The position numbers and the translations under genes were made by a program. A stretch of 64,000 nucleotides of DNA from Cellulomonas fimi (GTDB taxonomy: Bacteria > Actinomycetota > Actinomycetes > Actinomycetales > Cellulomonadaceae): assembly GCF_028583725.1 (NCBI RefSeq), contig NZ_CP110680.1:496001-560000 (forward strand), written 5' to 3'. The notes beneath the pieces are model-generated. The model was not told where the DNA came from, made no database searches, and was given only the letters and a program-made list of their open reading frames with translations. Position 1 is the first letter of the stretch, and each line of letters begins with the position of its first letter. Shown here one piece after another: positions 47,457-55,942 of the stretch.

Positions 47457-47953
47457 TGGGTGTCGCCGCGCGGCTCGCCGAGCTCGGGCTCGAGCTGCCG
47501 ACCGTCGCCGCACCCCTGGCCGCGTACGTGCCCGCCCTGCGCGACGGCAGCACCGTGTGGACGTCCGGGCAGCTGCCGTTCGTCGCGGGTGCGCTGCCCG
47601 CGACGGGCAAGGTCGGCGACGGGCCGGGTCTGGTCGCACCCGACGAGGCCGCCGGGTACGCCCGCACGTCGGCGCTCAACGCGCTGGCCGCCGTGGCCGC
47701 GGCGATCGAGGCGAGCGGCGGGCCGTCCGGCGCCGACGCGCTCGACCAGGTCGCGCGGGTCGTCAAAGTCGTCGGGTTCGTCGCGAGCGACCCGGGGTTC
47801 ACCGGGCAGCCCGCGGTCGTGAACGGCGCGAGCCTCCTGCTGCACGAGGTGCTCGGGGAGGCCGGCGTGCACGCCCGGTCCGCCGTGGGCGTCGCGGTGC
47901 TGCCGATGGACTCGCCCGTCGAGGTCGAGATCGTCGTCCGCCTGCACGACTGA
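47456..47953 (+). CDS. RidA family (YjgF/UK114) protein
   Basis: 165 aa. GSTVWTSGQLPFVAG, ALNALAAVAAAIEA, VVKVVGFVASDPGFTGQPAVVNGAS and VGVAVLPMDSPVEVEIVVRL follow the RidA fold. The catalytic Arg of canonical RidA near the end (R105-type, usually in RxxVxVxxLP) reads HARSAVGVAVLP, so it is kept. Deaminates reactive enamine/imine intermediates. Position next to whiB/crp is conserved. A terminator follows. Confidence 0.9.
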   Translation: MGVAARLAELGLELPTVAAPLAAYVPALRDGSTVWTSGQLPFVAGALPATGKVGDGPGLVAPDEAAGYARTSALNALAAVAAAIEASGGPSGADALDQVARVVKVVGFVASDPGFTGQPAVVNGASLLLHEVLGEAGVHARSAVGVAVLPMDSPVEVEIVVRLHD

Positions 47954-47977
47954 GCCGCACTCCTCGTACGACGACGA

Positions 47978-48007
47978 ACGGCCCCGGTCCGTCAGGACCG
48001 GGGCCGT
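47978..48007. terminator. bidirectional terminator between RidA and Crp genes
   Basis: A 13-bp perfect stem ACGGCCCCGGTCC / GGACCGGGGCCGT with a GTCA loop between convergent genes. Confidence 0.85.
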
Positions 48008-48030
48008 CGCACGTCGTGGTGCCGCCGGGC

Positions 48031-48708
48031 TCAGCGGGCGCGCCGCTCCAGGCGGTCGATGTCGAGCAGGACGACGGCGCGACCCTCGCGCCGCACCCAG
48101 CCGCGCGCGGCGAAGTCGGCGAGCGCCTTGTTCACGGTCTCGCGCGACGCGCCCACGAGCTGCGCGAGCTCCTCCTGCGTGAGGTCGTGCGCGACGCGGA
48201 CGCCCTCGTCGACCTTCTCGCCGAACCGCGTCGACAGGTCGAGCAGCGCCTTCGCGACCCGGCCGGGCACGTCGGAGAACACGAGGTCCGCGAGCGCCTC
48301 GTTGGTGCGCCGGAGCCGGCGCGCCAGGGCCTGCAGCAGCTGCTGCGCGACGGACGGCTTGTCCTGGAGCCACTTGACGAGGTCACCGTGGCCGAGCTCG
48401 AGGACCTCGGCGTCGGCGACGACCGTCGCGGTCGCGGTCCGCGGGCCCGGGTCGAACAGGGACAGCTCGCCGAACATCTCGCCCGGACCGAGGACGGCGA
48501 GGAGGTTCTCGCGGCCGTCGTTGGAGCGGCGGCCGAGCTTGATCTTGCCGTCGCGCACGACGTACAGCCGGTCACCGGGCTCGCCCTCGTGGAACAGCGT
48601 GTCGCCGCGCACGAGATGGAGCTGCTTCATGGTCGCGACGAGCGCCCCGGACGTCTCGACGTCCAGCCCCGCGAACAGCGGGGCAGCCAGCACGATGTCG
48701 TCCTCCAC
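48031..48708 (-). CDS. crp: Crp/Fnr family transcriptional regulator
   Basis: 225 aa from a GTG behind AAGGAGCC. cNMP-binding domain: VRGDTLFHEGEPGDRLYVVRDGKIKLG and the phosphate-binding cassette GPGEMFGELSLFDPGPRTATATV. Long C-helix (LLQALARRLRRTNEAL), then HTH LTQEELAQLVGASRETVNKALADF. Corresponds to the actinobacterial cAMP regulator Crp/GlxR and sits next to nth as in mycobacteria. Confidence 0.93.
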   Translation of the reverse strand: MEDDIVLAAPLFAGLDVETSGALVATMKQLHLVRGDTLFHEGEPGDRLYVVRDGKIKLGRRSNDGRENLLAVLGPGEMFGELSLFDPGPRTATATVVADAEVLELGHGDLVKWLQDKPSVAQQLLQALARRLRRTNEALADLVFSDVPGRVAKALLDLSTRFGEKVDEGVRVAHDLTQEELAQLVGASRETVNKALADFAARGWVRREGRAVVLLDIDRLERRAR

Positions 48709-48846
48709 CGTGGCTCCTTCCTTCCCGGCCCGACCCGCGGGTCACCGGCCTGACGACCGCGCGCGGCCCGGCGGGCTCGGTGGCGGTACCTGTCCGGCGC
48801 GCTGGTCGCGGCACCGGCCATCTCACAGTTTGCCGTATGAGGGGCC

Positions 48847-49260
48847 TCAGCCCCGACCGATGGGCTCCCGGAGGCACGCGGCCGTCGCCTCGGGGTCGAG
48901 TGCGAGGCGCGTGATGAGCTGGTCCGTGGCGTCCGTGAGGGCCGACGCGACGCCGGCCTCGTAGCGGGCGAGCTGCTCGTCGAGGGCGCGCAGGTCGTCG
49001 AGCGTCGCGAGCTCGTCGGCGGGCGTCCCGGTGAGGACGGCGGCGAGCTCGGCCGGGCGTGGCACGTCGACGCCGACGTCGAGCGGGAGCTGGAAGGCGA
49101 CGTCCTCGCCGAGCGTCTGAGGGCGCGTGACCTGGGCGACGGCGAGGTCGAGCCGGGCGCGCACCAGGCGACGCCACCACCCGACGCGCGCCCGCTCGGC
49201 GCGCAGCGCGCGACGGTCGAGACGTAGGTCGCGCACGCGCTGCTCGGTGGGTGCAGTCAT
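48847..49260 (-). CDS. RsiG-like helical protein
   Basis: 137 aa. Two long helices ([27 protein letters not shown] and [27 protein letters not shown]) separated by a conserved-looking loop ([23 protein letters not shown]). This is the layout of RsiG-type anti-sigma proteins that bind c-di-GMP through E-x3-S-x2-R-x3-Q-x3-D repeats. Those residues are not convincingly present here, so nucleotide binding is doubtful. Convergent with nothing; divergent from nth. Confidence 0.55.
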   Translation of the reverse strand: MTAPTEQRVRDLRLDRRALRAERARVGWWRRLVRARLDLAVAQVTRPQTLGEDVAFQLPLDVGVDVPRPAELAAVLTGTPADELATLDDLRALDEQLARYEAGVASALTDATDQLITRLALDPEATAACLREPIGRG

Positions 49261-49437
49261 CGGGGTGAGCCTCCAGGTCGTCACCTGTCGTTCGGCGTGG
49301 GGACGAGCCGACTTGAGCCGGGCGCCCGACCAGTTCGTCCGCAGATCGACGGGGTTGGGCCGACGGGGCGACACGCGCTGCGCCGACGGGGGGACGCGGC
49401 TCGCGACGGTCGCCCGGCGGGTGTCACCGCGTCGGCC

Positions 49438-49443
49438 TACGCT
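49438..49443 (+). promoter_or_regulatory. -10 box of the leaderless nth transcript
   Basis: TACGCT with 7 nt to the GTG at 49451. Confidence 0.6.
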
Positions 49444-49450
49444 GCCTCGC

Positions 49451-50155
49451 GTGAGCGACTCGCCGGCCACGACCGAGACCCCGCTGGCCCGGACCCGGCG
49501 CGCCCGCCGCGTCGACCGGGCCCTGGCGGTCCGCTACCCGGACGCGCGGTGCGAGCTGGACTTCACGTCGCCGTTCGAGCTGCTCGTCGCGACCGTGCTG
49601 TCCGCGCAGACGACGGACGTCCGCGTGAACCTCACGACGCCGACGCTGTTCGCGCGCTACCCGGACCCGGCGGCGCTCGCGGCGGCCGACCCGGACGAGC
49701 TCGAGGAGATCCTCCGGCCGACGGGCTTCTTCCGTGCGAAGGCCCGGTCGGTGACGGGGCTCTCGGCGGCGCTGGTCGAGCGGTACGGCGGCGTCGTGCC
49801 GCACCGGCTGGAGGAGCTGGTTCAGCTGCCGGGGGTCGGGCGCAAGACGGCGAACGTCGTGCTCGGCAACGCGTTCGGCATCCCGGGGATCACGACGGAC
49901 ACGCACGTGCTGCGGCTGTCGCTGCGGCTCGGCTACACGACGAGCGAGGACCCGCTGGTGGTCGAGCGCGAGCTGGGGGAGCTGCTGCCGCGCAAGGACT
50001 GGACCATGGCGTGCCACCGGCTGATCTTCCACGGCCGGCGCACGTGCTTCGCGCGCAAGCCCGCGTGCGGGGCGTGCCCGGTCGCGGCGTGGTGCCCGTC
50101 GGCGGGCATCGGGGAGAACGACCCGGTGCGCGCGACGGCGATGCTCAAGGGCTGA
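49451..50155 (+). CDS. nth: endonuclease III (DNA glycosylase/AP lyase)
   Basis: 234 aa. Helix-hairpin-helix [20 protein letters not shown] with catalytic Lys, catalytic Asp in [15 protein letters not shown], and the [4Fe-4S] pattern C-x6-C-x2-C-x5-C ([17 protein letters not shown]). Removes oxidised pyrimidines in base excision repair. An earlier in-frame start exists, but the leaderless promoter box places the start at 49451. Confidence 0.95.
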   Translation: MSDSPATTETPLARTRRARRVDRALAVRYPDARCELDFTSPFELLVATVLSAQTTDVRVNLTTPTLFARYPDPAALAAADPDELEEILRPTGFFRAKARSVTGLSAALVERYGGVVPHRLEELVQLPGVGRKTANVVLGNAFGIPGITTDTHVLRLSLRLGYTTSEDPLVVERELGELLPRKDWTMACHRLIFHGRRTCFARKPACGACPVAAWCPSAGIGENDPVRATAMLKG

Positions 50156-50195
50156 CGCGTGCGACGTCGAGGCTCGCGGCCCGACGAGCGCCGCG

Positions 50196-51134
50196 TCAGG
50201 GGCTGACGAGCGCCGTCTCGGAGAGCCAGTCGAGCAGCACCTCGGACACGACGTCCGGGGCCTCGTCGGGCAGCCAGTGGCCCGCGGACGGCACGAGCTC
50301 GTACCGGTAGCGCTCCGCCACGAGCGACCTGGTGGCGGCCGACAGGGGCGCGTGCGTCGCGGGCCGCAGACCGTCGCGACCGCCGTGCACCTGGAGGACC
50401 GGCAGCGGGCGCGTCTGCTCGAGCGCGGCGTGGTAGCGACGGCCGTCGGGGCGTGGCATCGACCGGACGAGCCAGCGCAGCTGCTCCATCTGGCTGTGCG
50501 CCGCGAACGGCACGCGGACGGCCTCGCGGTACCGCCGCTCGGTGGCCGCGTCGAGCCAGCCGGGCGCGCCGCCCCACTCCGTGAGGAGCGTGCGGACCAG
50601 GTCGCCGCGCTGCAGGGCGCGCTCGGGGAACGACGGGAGCTGGGCGAACGCGAGTCGACGCCAGGCGCCGGCGCGCAGCGCGGTGCGCGGGTGGCCGTGC
50701 ACGTCGAGCGGGTGGGGTGCGCCGAGCGCCGCGACGGCCTGCACGACGTCCGGGTGCAGCGCGGCCATGGCCCACGCGATCTCCCCGCCCGTGCCGTTGC
50801 CCACGACGATCGCGCGCGACGCGCCGAGCGACCGGACGACCCCCGCCACGTCCGCGGCGAGCGTCGGGACGTCGTAACCCTGCGGCGGCTTGTCCGACGA
50901 CCCGGTCCCGCGCACGTCCATCGCGGCGACCCGGTAGCCGGCGTCCGCGAGCGCGGGGATCTGCCGTCGCCAGGCCCACCAGAACTGCGGCACGCCGTGC
51001 AGCAGCACGACGAGGGGCGTGTCGCGGTCGTCGGGACCGGAGACGGTGACGTGGAACCGGGCGCCGTTCGCGGCGACGAACCGGTGCCGCCACGGTCCCT
51101 CGATCAGGAGCGTCGCGGAGTCGACGGTGCTCAT
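50196..51134 (-). CDS. alpha/beta-hydrolase fold protein, nucleophile position altered
   Basis: 312 aa. HGVPQFWWAWRRQIP (oxyanion HGxP), MDVRGTGSSDKP, lid region and C-terminal PSAGHWLPDEAP with the catalytic His are those of epoxide hydrolase/dehalogenase-like enzymes. The nucleophile elbow reads VVGNGTGGEIAW: Gly stands where GHDWGG has Asp or GxSxG has Ser. Either non-catalytic or uses another residue. The ATG at 51134 is 12 bp after the nhaA stop. Confidence 0.85.
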   Translation of the reverse strand: MSTVDSATLLIEGPWRHRFVAANGARFHVTVSGPDDRDTPLVVLLHGVPQFWWAWRRQIPALADAGYRVAAMDVRGTGSSDKPPQGYDVPTLAADVAGVVRSLGASRAIVVGNGTGGEIAWAMAALHPDVVQAVAALGAPHPLDVHGHPRTALRAGAWRRLAFAQLPSFPERALQRGDLVRTLLTEWGGAPGWLDAATERRYREAVRVPFAAHSQMEQLRWLVRSMPRPDGRRYHAALEQTRPLPVLQVHGGRDGLRPATHAPLSAATRSLVAERYRYELVPSAGHWLPDEAPDVVSEVLLDWLSETALVSP

Positions 51135-51145
51135 CGGAGCCGAAC

Positions 51146-52426
51146 CTACCCGCTGGCGCGGGTCCCGTGGGCGCCGGGGCCTGTCGAGGCGTGGTGCCGG
51201 TCCCGCTGCCACAGGGCCGCGCCACCCGCGCACGCGGCGACGAGGGAGCCCGCGAGCACCGCGACGACGACGTGCTCGTCGTGCGCGCTGCCCGCCCCGA
51301 ACGCGAGCTCGCCGACGAGCAGCGACACGGTGAACCCGATGCCGCCGACGAGCCCGACGGCGAGCACGTCGGCCCACCCGAGCCCGGGCGCGAGAGCGGC
51401 TCGCGTGAACCGGGCCACGAGCCACGTCGCGCCGAGGATGCCGAGCGGCTTGCCGACGACGAGGCCGAGCGCGACGCCCTGCGCGACCGGGTCCGCGACG
51501 GCGTCGCGCACCACGGCTGCGCTGAACGTGACCCCCGCGGCGAACACCGCGAAGACCGGCACGGCGAACCCGGCGGACACGGGCCGCCAGCGGTGCTCCC
51601 ACCGCTCGGCGAGCGACTCGGCGGGCGTCTCCCGCAGGCGCAGCGCACGCCGCGTCGCCTCGGGGGTCGCGGGGACGACGAGCCCGAGGAGCACGCCGGC
51701 GATCGTCGCGTGCACGCCCGACGCGTGCATGAGGGCCCACGCCGTGACGGCGAGCGGGAGCAGCAGCCACGGGCTCGTCAGGCCGCGCGTCACCGCGAGC
51801 GTGAACAGGCCGACGACGACGAGCGCGGCCACGAGCGTGAGGAGGGCGACGTGGTCGGTGTAGACGACGCCGATCACGATGATCGCGAGCAGGTCGTCGA
51901 CGACCGCGAGCGTCAGCAGGAACGCGCGCAGGGCGTTCGGCAGCGACCGGCCCACGACCGCGAGCACCGCGACGGCGAACGCGATGTCCGTCGCGGTCGG
52001 GACCGCCCAGCCCGTCGGGTCCCCGCCGGGGGCGGTCAGGTTGACGGTGAGGTACAGCGCCGCGGGGACGAGCATGCCGCCGACCGCCGCGACGATCGGC
52101 ACGACCGCGGTGCGCGGGTCGCGGAGCTCGCCCGCGACGATCTCCCGCTTGAGCTCCAGGCCGACGACGAAGAAGAAGATCGCGAGCAACCCGTCCGTCG
52201 CCCACGCCGAGAGCGTCAGGTCGAGGTGCAGCGCCGCCGGTCCGACGACCGTCTCCGACACGGCCGTGTACGACGACGGCCACAGGTTGGCCCAGAGCAG
52301 CGCGACGACGGTGCCGACCAGCAGCAGCACGCCGCCGGTCCGCTCCTCGCGGAGCGTGTCGAGCAGGTTGCGCTCGCCGCCCGGGGTGAGGGCGGCGAAG
52401 AGGCGGGGGGCGGGACGGCGGGGCAC
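51146..52426 (-). CDS. nhaA: Na+/H+ antiporter NhaA
   Basis: 426 aa, GTG behind GGAGG. About 12 spans. Landmarks: GLLAIFFFVVGLELKREIVAGEL, VPTATDIAFAVAVLA and LTLAVVDDLLAIIVIGV with the paired aspartates of the ion site, VSAGFAVPVFAVFAAGV and GGIGFTVSLLVGELAF. Exchanges cytoplasmic Na+ for protons. Probably co-transcribed with the hydrolase downstream. Confidence 0.95.
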   Translation of the reverse strand: MPRRPAPRLFAALTPGGERNLLDTLREERTGGVLLLVGTVVALLWANLWPSSYTAVSETVVGPAALHLDLTLSAWATDGLLAIFFFVVGLELKREIVAGELRDPRTAVVPIVAAVGGMLVPAALYLTVNLTAPGGDPTGWAVPTATDIAFAVAVLAVVGRSLPNALRAFLLTLAVVDDLLAIIVIGVVYTDHVALLTLVAALVVVGLFTLAVTRGLTSPWLLLPLAVTAWALMHASGVHATIAGVLLGLVVPATPEATRRALRLRETPAESLAERWEHRWRPVSAGFAVPVFAVFAAGVTFSAAVVRDAVADPVAQGVALGLVVGKPLGILGATWLVARFTRAALAPGLGWADVLAVGLVGGIGFTVSLLVGELAFGAGSAHDEHVVVAVLAGSLVAACAGGAALWQRDRHHASTGPGAHGTRASG

Positions 52427-52569
52427 GGGCGACCTCCGGGCACGACGACGGGACGTGCCGACCAGGCTTCCCGGCTCACCGCGGACCAGGGTAACGGGAC
52501 GGCGGGGCCGAGGCGTCAGGCGGCGCCGGTCGCGCGGGGGTGTGCGGGACGGTCACCGCACGAGGGGCG

Positions 52570-53298
52570 TCAGGCGTCCGCGGGGGCCGGGACGTCGGGA
52601 CGGTCGTCGACCGCGGCGCGGCGGTCCTTCGGCGGGTCGAACCGGTAGCCGACGTTGCGGACCGTGCCGATGAGCTGCTCGTGCTCGGGACCGAGCTTCG
52701 CGCGCAGGCGACGCACGTGGACGTCGACCGTGCGCGTGCCGCCGTAGTAGTCGTAGCCCCAGACCTCCTGGAGGAGCTGGGCGCGGGTGAACACGCGACC
52801 CGGGTGCTGCACCAGGTACTTGAGGAGCTCGAACTCCTTGTACGTGAGGTCGAGCGGGCGTCCGCGCAGACGGGCCGTGTAGCCCCCCGCGTCGATCGTC
52901 AGCTCGCCCGAGGAGATCTCCTGCGGGGCGTCGTCGTAGCCCGCTGTCGCCGCGCGCTCCATGACGAGCCGGAAGCGCGTCTCGACCTCGGCCGGGTTGG
53001 CCGACTCCAGGATGATGTCGTCCGCGCCCCACTCGGCGGTGACGACCGTCAGGCCGCCCTCGGTGAGGACGAGCACCAGCGGCACCGTCAGACCCGTGGC
53101 CCGCAGCAGACGGCACGTCGTCCGGGCCGTGACCAGGTCACGGCGCGCGTCGAGCACGACGATGTCCGCGTCCGGGGCGTCCACCAGCGCGGACGGTTCG
53201 ACAGGGAGCACCCGGACCCGGTGCGACAGCAGACCGAGCGCCGGGAGCACCTGAGCAGAGCCCCCGGACGCGGGAGTGAGCAGCAGCAGATCTGCCAC
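52570..53298 (-). CDS. glnR: OmpR-type nitrogen regulator GlnR
   Basis: 242 aa from a GTG at 53298 with GGAGGAGG 7 nt upstream. The atypical receiver starts [13 protein letters not shown] and reads [39 protein letters not shown], the GlnR pattern in which the usual phosphorylation pocket is incomplete. Winged-helix DNA-binding domain [26 protein letters not shown]. Global activator/repressor of nitrogen assimilation genes in actinobacteria, working without a cognate kinase. Confidence 0.93.
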   Translation of the reverse strand: MADLLLLTPASGGSAQVLPALGLLSHRVRVLPVEPSALVDAPDADIVVLDARRDLVTARTTCRLLRATGLTVPLVLVLTEGGLTVVTAEWGADDIILESANPAEVETRFRLVMERAATAGYDDAPQEISSGELTIDAGGYTARLRGRPLDLTYKEFELLKYLVQHPGRVFTRAQLLQEVWGYDYYGGTRTVDVHVRRLRAKLGPEHEQLIGTVRNVGYRFDPPKDRRAAVDDRPDVPAPADA

Positions 53299-53407
53299 GT
53301 GGAACCTCCTCCCCGCGTGCGAGTGCTGCACACCGTACCGCGCCGCGCGCGGACCTCGTGCGGCACGACGGCCGAGCGGACGGGCCGCGTCTGCGACAAT
53401 CGCTGCC

Positions 53408-53494
53408 GTGCTCATCCCCTCCGTGGCCCCCGTGACGACCTGCGCGACCTGTGCGCCGGTGCCCGCCACGACTCCTCGGACGACGGGGCGGTAG
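53408..53494 (+). CDS. 28-residue upstream ORF with two Cys codons, candidate leader peptide
   Basis: GTG at 53408, 7 nt after GACAAT (extended -10 TGCGACAAT), so potentially leaderless. Reads [20 protein letters not shown], then TTPRTTGR, and ends 7 bp before the next gene's ATG. Position ahead of a membrane protein-thioredoxin-DUF4395 set, and Cys-x-x-Cys codons, recall cysteine-responsive leader ORFs of mycobacteria, although those carry longer Cys runs. Confidence 0.4.
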   Translation: MLIPSVAPVTTCATCAPVPATTPRTTGR

Positions 53495-53501
53495 CCGCGG
53501 G

Positions 53502-54236
53502 ATGCAGCTCGCCACCCGGGCCGTCATGACGGCCGTCCTCGCGACCCTCGTCGCCGTCGCCGGCTTCGTCGGGCTCTACCCGCTCGCCGGCGCGTGCGCC
53601 GTCCTCGTGGTGCTCGTCGCGGTCGGCTGGCCGCCCCTCGCGAACCTGCCGTTCGGCGCGGGCACCGGCGTGGTGATCGCCCTCGCCGGGCTGGGGTCCG
53701 TCGCGGCCGTGACGCTCGCCGAGGAGCAGCCGTACCTCGAGCGCCTGCCGATCGTGTTCGCCGCCGCCGTGGTGCTCGCGTTCGTCGCCGAGCTCGTCCG
53801 GCGCGACGGGCGCGTCCGGCTCGTCGAGTCGGTGTCGGGCACCGTCGCGGGCGCGCTGGTCGCGGTCGCCGCGACCGGCTGGATCGCCATCGCGCGCGGG
53901 CCCGAGGGGGAGGCGCTCGTCGTCACCGCCGCGCTCGCGCTCGCCGTCGGGTCCGTCGTCGTCGCGATCCACCTGCCCGTGTGGATGGGGGTCCTCGCGA
54001 CGACCGCCGCCTCCGCCGCCGCCGGGGCCGTCGCGGGTCTCGTGCTCCCGGACTTCGCCCCGCTCGCCGGCGGCCTGCTCGGCGTGGCCGTCGGCATCCT
54101 CGTCACCGCGCTGCACGCGCTGTTCGACCGGATGGAGGCGCTCGAGCGGCGCCGGCCCGCGCTCGCGGTCGTCGTGCTGCCCGTCGCGGTCACCGGGCTG
54201 CTCGTCTACGTCGTCGGTCGCGTCCTGGTCGGCTGA
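53502..54236 (+). CDS. hypothetical multi-span membrane protein
   Basis: 244 aa from the ATG at 53502, with about eight hydrophobic spans ([35 protein letters not shown] and onward). A short loop ([14 protein letters not shown]) precedes the last span. No transporter motif is recognised. Located between glnR (divergent) and a thioredoxin gene, the position of an exported or membrane protein in other actinobacteria. Coupled to the next gene by a 1-nt gap. Confidence 0.8.
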   Translation: MQLATRAVMTAVLATLVAVAGFVGLYPLAGACAVLVVLVAVGWPPLANLPFGAGTGVVIALAGLGSVAAVTLAEEQPYLERLPIVFAAAVVLAFVAELVRRDGRVRLVESVSGTVAGALVAVAATGWIAIARGPEGEALVVTAALALAVGSVVVAIHLPVWMGVLATTAASAAAGAVAGLVLPDFAPLAGGLLGVAVGILVTALHALFDRMEALERRRPALAVVVLPVAVTGLLVYVVGRVLVG

Positions 54237-54237
54237 C

Positions 54238-54723
54238 GTGGACCGCGTCCTGCTCGTGCTCGGCGTGCTCGCGCTGGCCGTCGTCGTCGGGTTCGTGTGG
54301 CGGTCGCGCAACGGGCGGTTCACGCCGGTCCCGCCGGGCGTGCTCGCCGCCGCGACCCCGGCCGGAGGTGCGGACGGCCCGGCCGACGAGCCGCGCGACG
54401 ACGTGCTGACCGCCGCGGAGGTCGGCGCGCCGCTCGGCGCCGTCGCGACGTTCGTCCAGCTCTCGAGCGAGGTGTGCACGCCGTGCCGTCGCACGCACGC
54501 CGTCCTCGACGCCGTCGCCCGCGAGCACGACGGTGTCTCGCACGTCGACCTCGACGTCGCGCAGCACCTGGACCTCGTGCGACGCTTCGGCGTGATGCGC
54601 ACGCCCACCGTCCTGCTGCTCGACGCGAGCGGAGCGGTCGTCGGCCGGATGTCCGGTGCGACGGACCGCCGGCAGGCGCTGGCCGCGCTCGACTCCTGTC
54701 GCCACGGGGTCGCCACGCGCTGA
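54238..54723 (+). CDS. membrane-anchored thioredoxin-like protein
   Basis: 161 aa. N-terminal span (VLLVLGVLALAVVVGFVW), Pro/Ala/Gly linker, then a thioredoxin fold: FVQLSSEVCTPCRRTHAVLDAV with active-site CTPC, VDLDVAQHLDLVRRFGVMRTPTVLLLD with the cis-Pro. Likely a thiol-disulfide oxidoreductase facing outside, or ThiX-like. Part of a run of thiol/sulfur-linked genes. Confidence 0.88.
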   Translation: MDRVLLVLGVLALAVVVGFVWRSRNGRFTPVPPGVLAAATPAGGADGPADEPRDDVLTAAEVGAPLGAVATFVQLSSEVCTPCRRTHAVLDAVAREHDGVSHVDLDVAQHLDLVRRFGVMRTPTVLLLDASGAVVGRMSGATDRRQALAALDSCRHGVATR

Positions 54724-54915
54724 CGCGCCCCTCCCGGGCCGCCGGCGTGCGGCCCGCCCGGGCGCAGCCCGACGGGTCACGGCGCCCCCGGCCCCGCCGT
54801 CCCGCGTGACGTCGCCGTCCTGCGTCCCGTCACCGTCCTGCGTCCTTGTCGCTGCCGCGCGTCCCGTGCCGCGCGAACCGTGCCACGCGCCCTGCCCCGC
54901 CCCCGAGGAGTCCCC

Positions 54916-55395
54916 GTGAACCAGCCCGCCACCGCCCGCGCCACCGCCCCCGTCGCCGCCGAGCGGCCCGACGGCGTCGACGTGCGCGGACCGCGTTTCG
55001 GTGCCGGCGTGACCGCCGTGCTGCTCGTCCTCGTCCTGCTGCTCGGCGCCCGGCCGGGGGTGGCGCTCGCGCTGCTCGCCGTCGTCGCGGCCGGCTTCGC
55101 GCTCGGTGTCGCGCGCGGCGTCTCCGGCACCTGGCAGGCCGCCGTGTTCCGGCGCGTCGTCGCGCCGCGCCTGGGGCCGGTCGTCGAGCGTGAGGACCCC
55201 CGTCCGCCGCGGTTCGCACAGCTCGTGGGTCTGCTGGTCACCGGCGCGGGCGTCGTGCTCGGCGCGCTCGGGGTGGCCGTGGCCGTGCCCGTCGCGGCGG
55301 CCGTCGCCCTCGCCGCGGCGTTCCTCAACGCGGCGTTCGGCCTGTGCCTCGGCTGCGAGCTGTACCTGATCGGCCTGCGCCTGCGCCGCGGCTGA
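54916..55395 (+). CDS. DUF4395 membrane protein
   Basis: 159 aa from a GTG behind GAGGAG. DVRGPRFGAGVTAVLLVLVLLLG, then paired spans and the family motif AAFLNAAFGLCLGCELYLIGL with a CxxC in the membrane near the C-terminus. DUF4395 proteins accompany thioredoxin-like genes; a role in sulfur or disulfide transfer is suspected. The 190-bp gap before it holds only a short imperfect repeat of GTCCTGCGTCC. Confidence 0.88.
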   Translation: MNQPATARATAPVAAERPDGVDVRGPRFGAGVTAVLLVLVLLLGARPGVALALLAVVAAGFALGVARGVSGTWQAAVFRRVVAPRLGPVVEREDPRPPRFAQLVGLLVTGAGVVLGALGVAVAVPVAAAVALAAAFLNAAFGLCLGCELYLIGLRLRRG

Positions 55396-55404
55396 CGCGG
55401 CCCG

Positions 55405-55776
55405 TCAGTAGACGAGCGCCTGCGCCTGGGGAGCGAGGGTCTCCTCGACGAACACCGCCGCGCCGGCGATGCGGATGCCCGGGATCACGTCGTCCTCCGT
55501 GATGTCACGGCGGGCCGCGCACTGGGTGCAGAGCGTCACCGCGCCGCCCTCCAGGACGACCTCGAGGAGGTCCGCCAGCGGCGTCGCGAGCGGCAGGTCG
55601 AGGTCCGCCGCACGGCCGGGGAGGGCGAACCACGCCGACTCGCCGGTCAGCCACAGCGACACGTCCGCACCGGCCGCGACGGCCGCCGCGGCGACCGTGA
55701 ACGCCTGGTTCGTCGCCTCCGGCCGCTCGGTGCCGGACGTGGTCTTGATCACGAGAGGTCGTACGCCGCTGCTCAC
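55405..55776 (-). CDS. DsrE-like sulfur-relay family protein
   Basis: 123 aa from a leaderless GTG (55776). VIKTTSGTERPEATNQAFTVAAAAVAAGADVSLWLTGESAWFALPG is the DsrE/TusD-type alpha/beta start, and the conserved cysteine pair is in VTLCTQCAARR. Probably handles persulfide sulfur in the cytosol. It is convergent with DUF4395. Confidence 0.85.
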   Translation of the reverse strand: MSSGVRPLVIKTTSGTERPEATNQAFTVAAAAVAAGADVSLWLTGESAWFALPGRAADLDLPLATPLADLLEVVLEGGAVTLCTQCAARRDITEDDVIPGIRIAGAAVFVEETLAPQAQALVY

Positions 55777-55782
55777 CGGAAC

Positions 55783-55788
55783 AGCGTA
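55783..55788 (-). promoter_or_regulatory. -10 box of the leaderless DsrE-like transcript
   Basis: TACGCT on the minus strand, 6 nt before the GTG at 55776. It is back-to-back with the rightward box at 55804. Confidence 0.65.
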
Positions 55789-55803
55789 CGGGTGCCACGT
55801 CGT

Positions 55804-55809
55804 TAGGAT
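55804..55809 (+). promoter_or_regulatory. -10 box of a leaderless operon starting at 55817
   Basis: TAGGAT with 7 nt to the ATG at 55817, so the two divergent transcripts start only about 40 bp apart. Confidence 0.65.
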
Positions 55810-55816
55810 TCGGTGC

Positions 55817-55924
55817 ATGACTGCGCTCGAGGGAGTCTTCATCGGCCTGCTCGTCGCGGCGACCCTGGCGATCGCGTGGGTCGCCGGGCTCGTCGTCTGG
55901 AAGCTCTTCAAGGGCCAGAGCTGA
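55817..55924 (+). CDS. 35-aa single-span membrane peptide
   Basis: MTALEGVFIGLLVAATLAIA then WVAGLVVWKLFKGQS: one span with a basic cytoplasmic end. A good leaderless -10 box supports expression. It precedes the nitrobindin-like gene by 18 bp. No family recognised. Confidence 0.65.
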   Translation: MTALEGVFIGLLVAATLAIAWVAGLVVWKLFKGQS

Positions 55925-55942
55925 TCCGTCGAGAGGCCTGAC

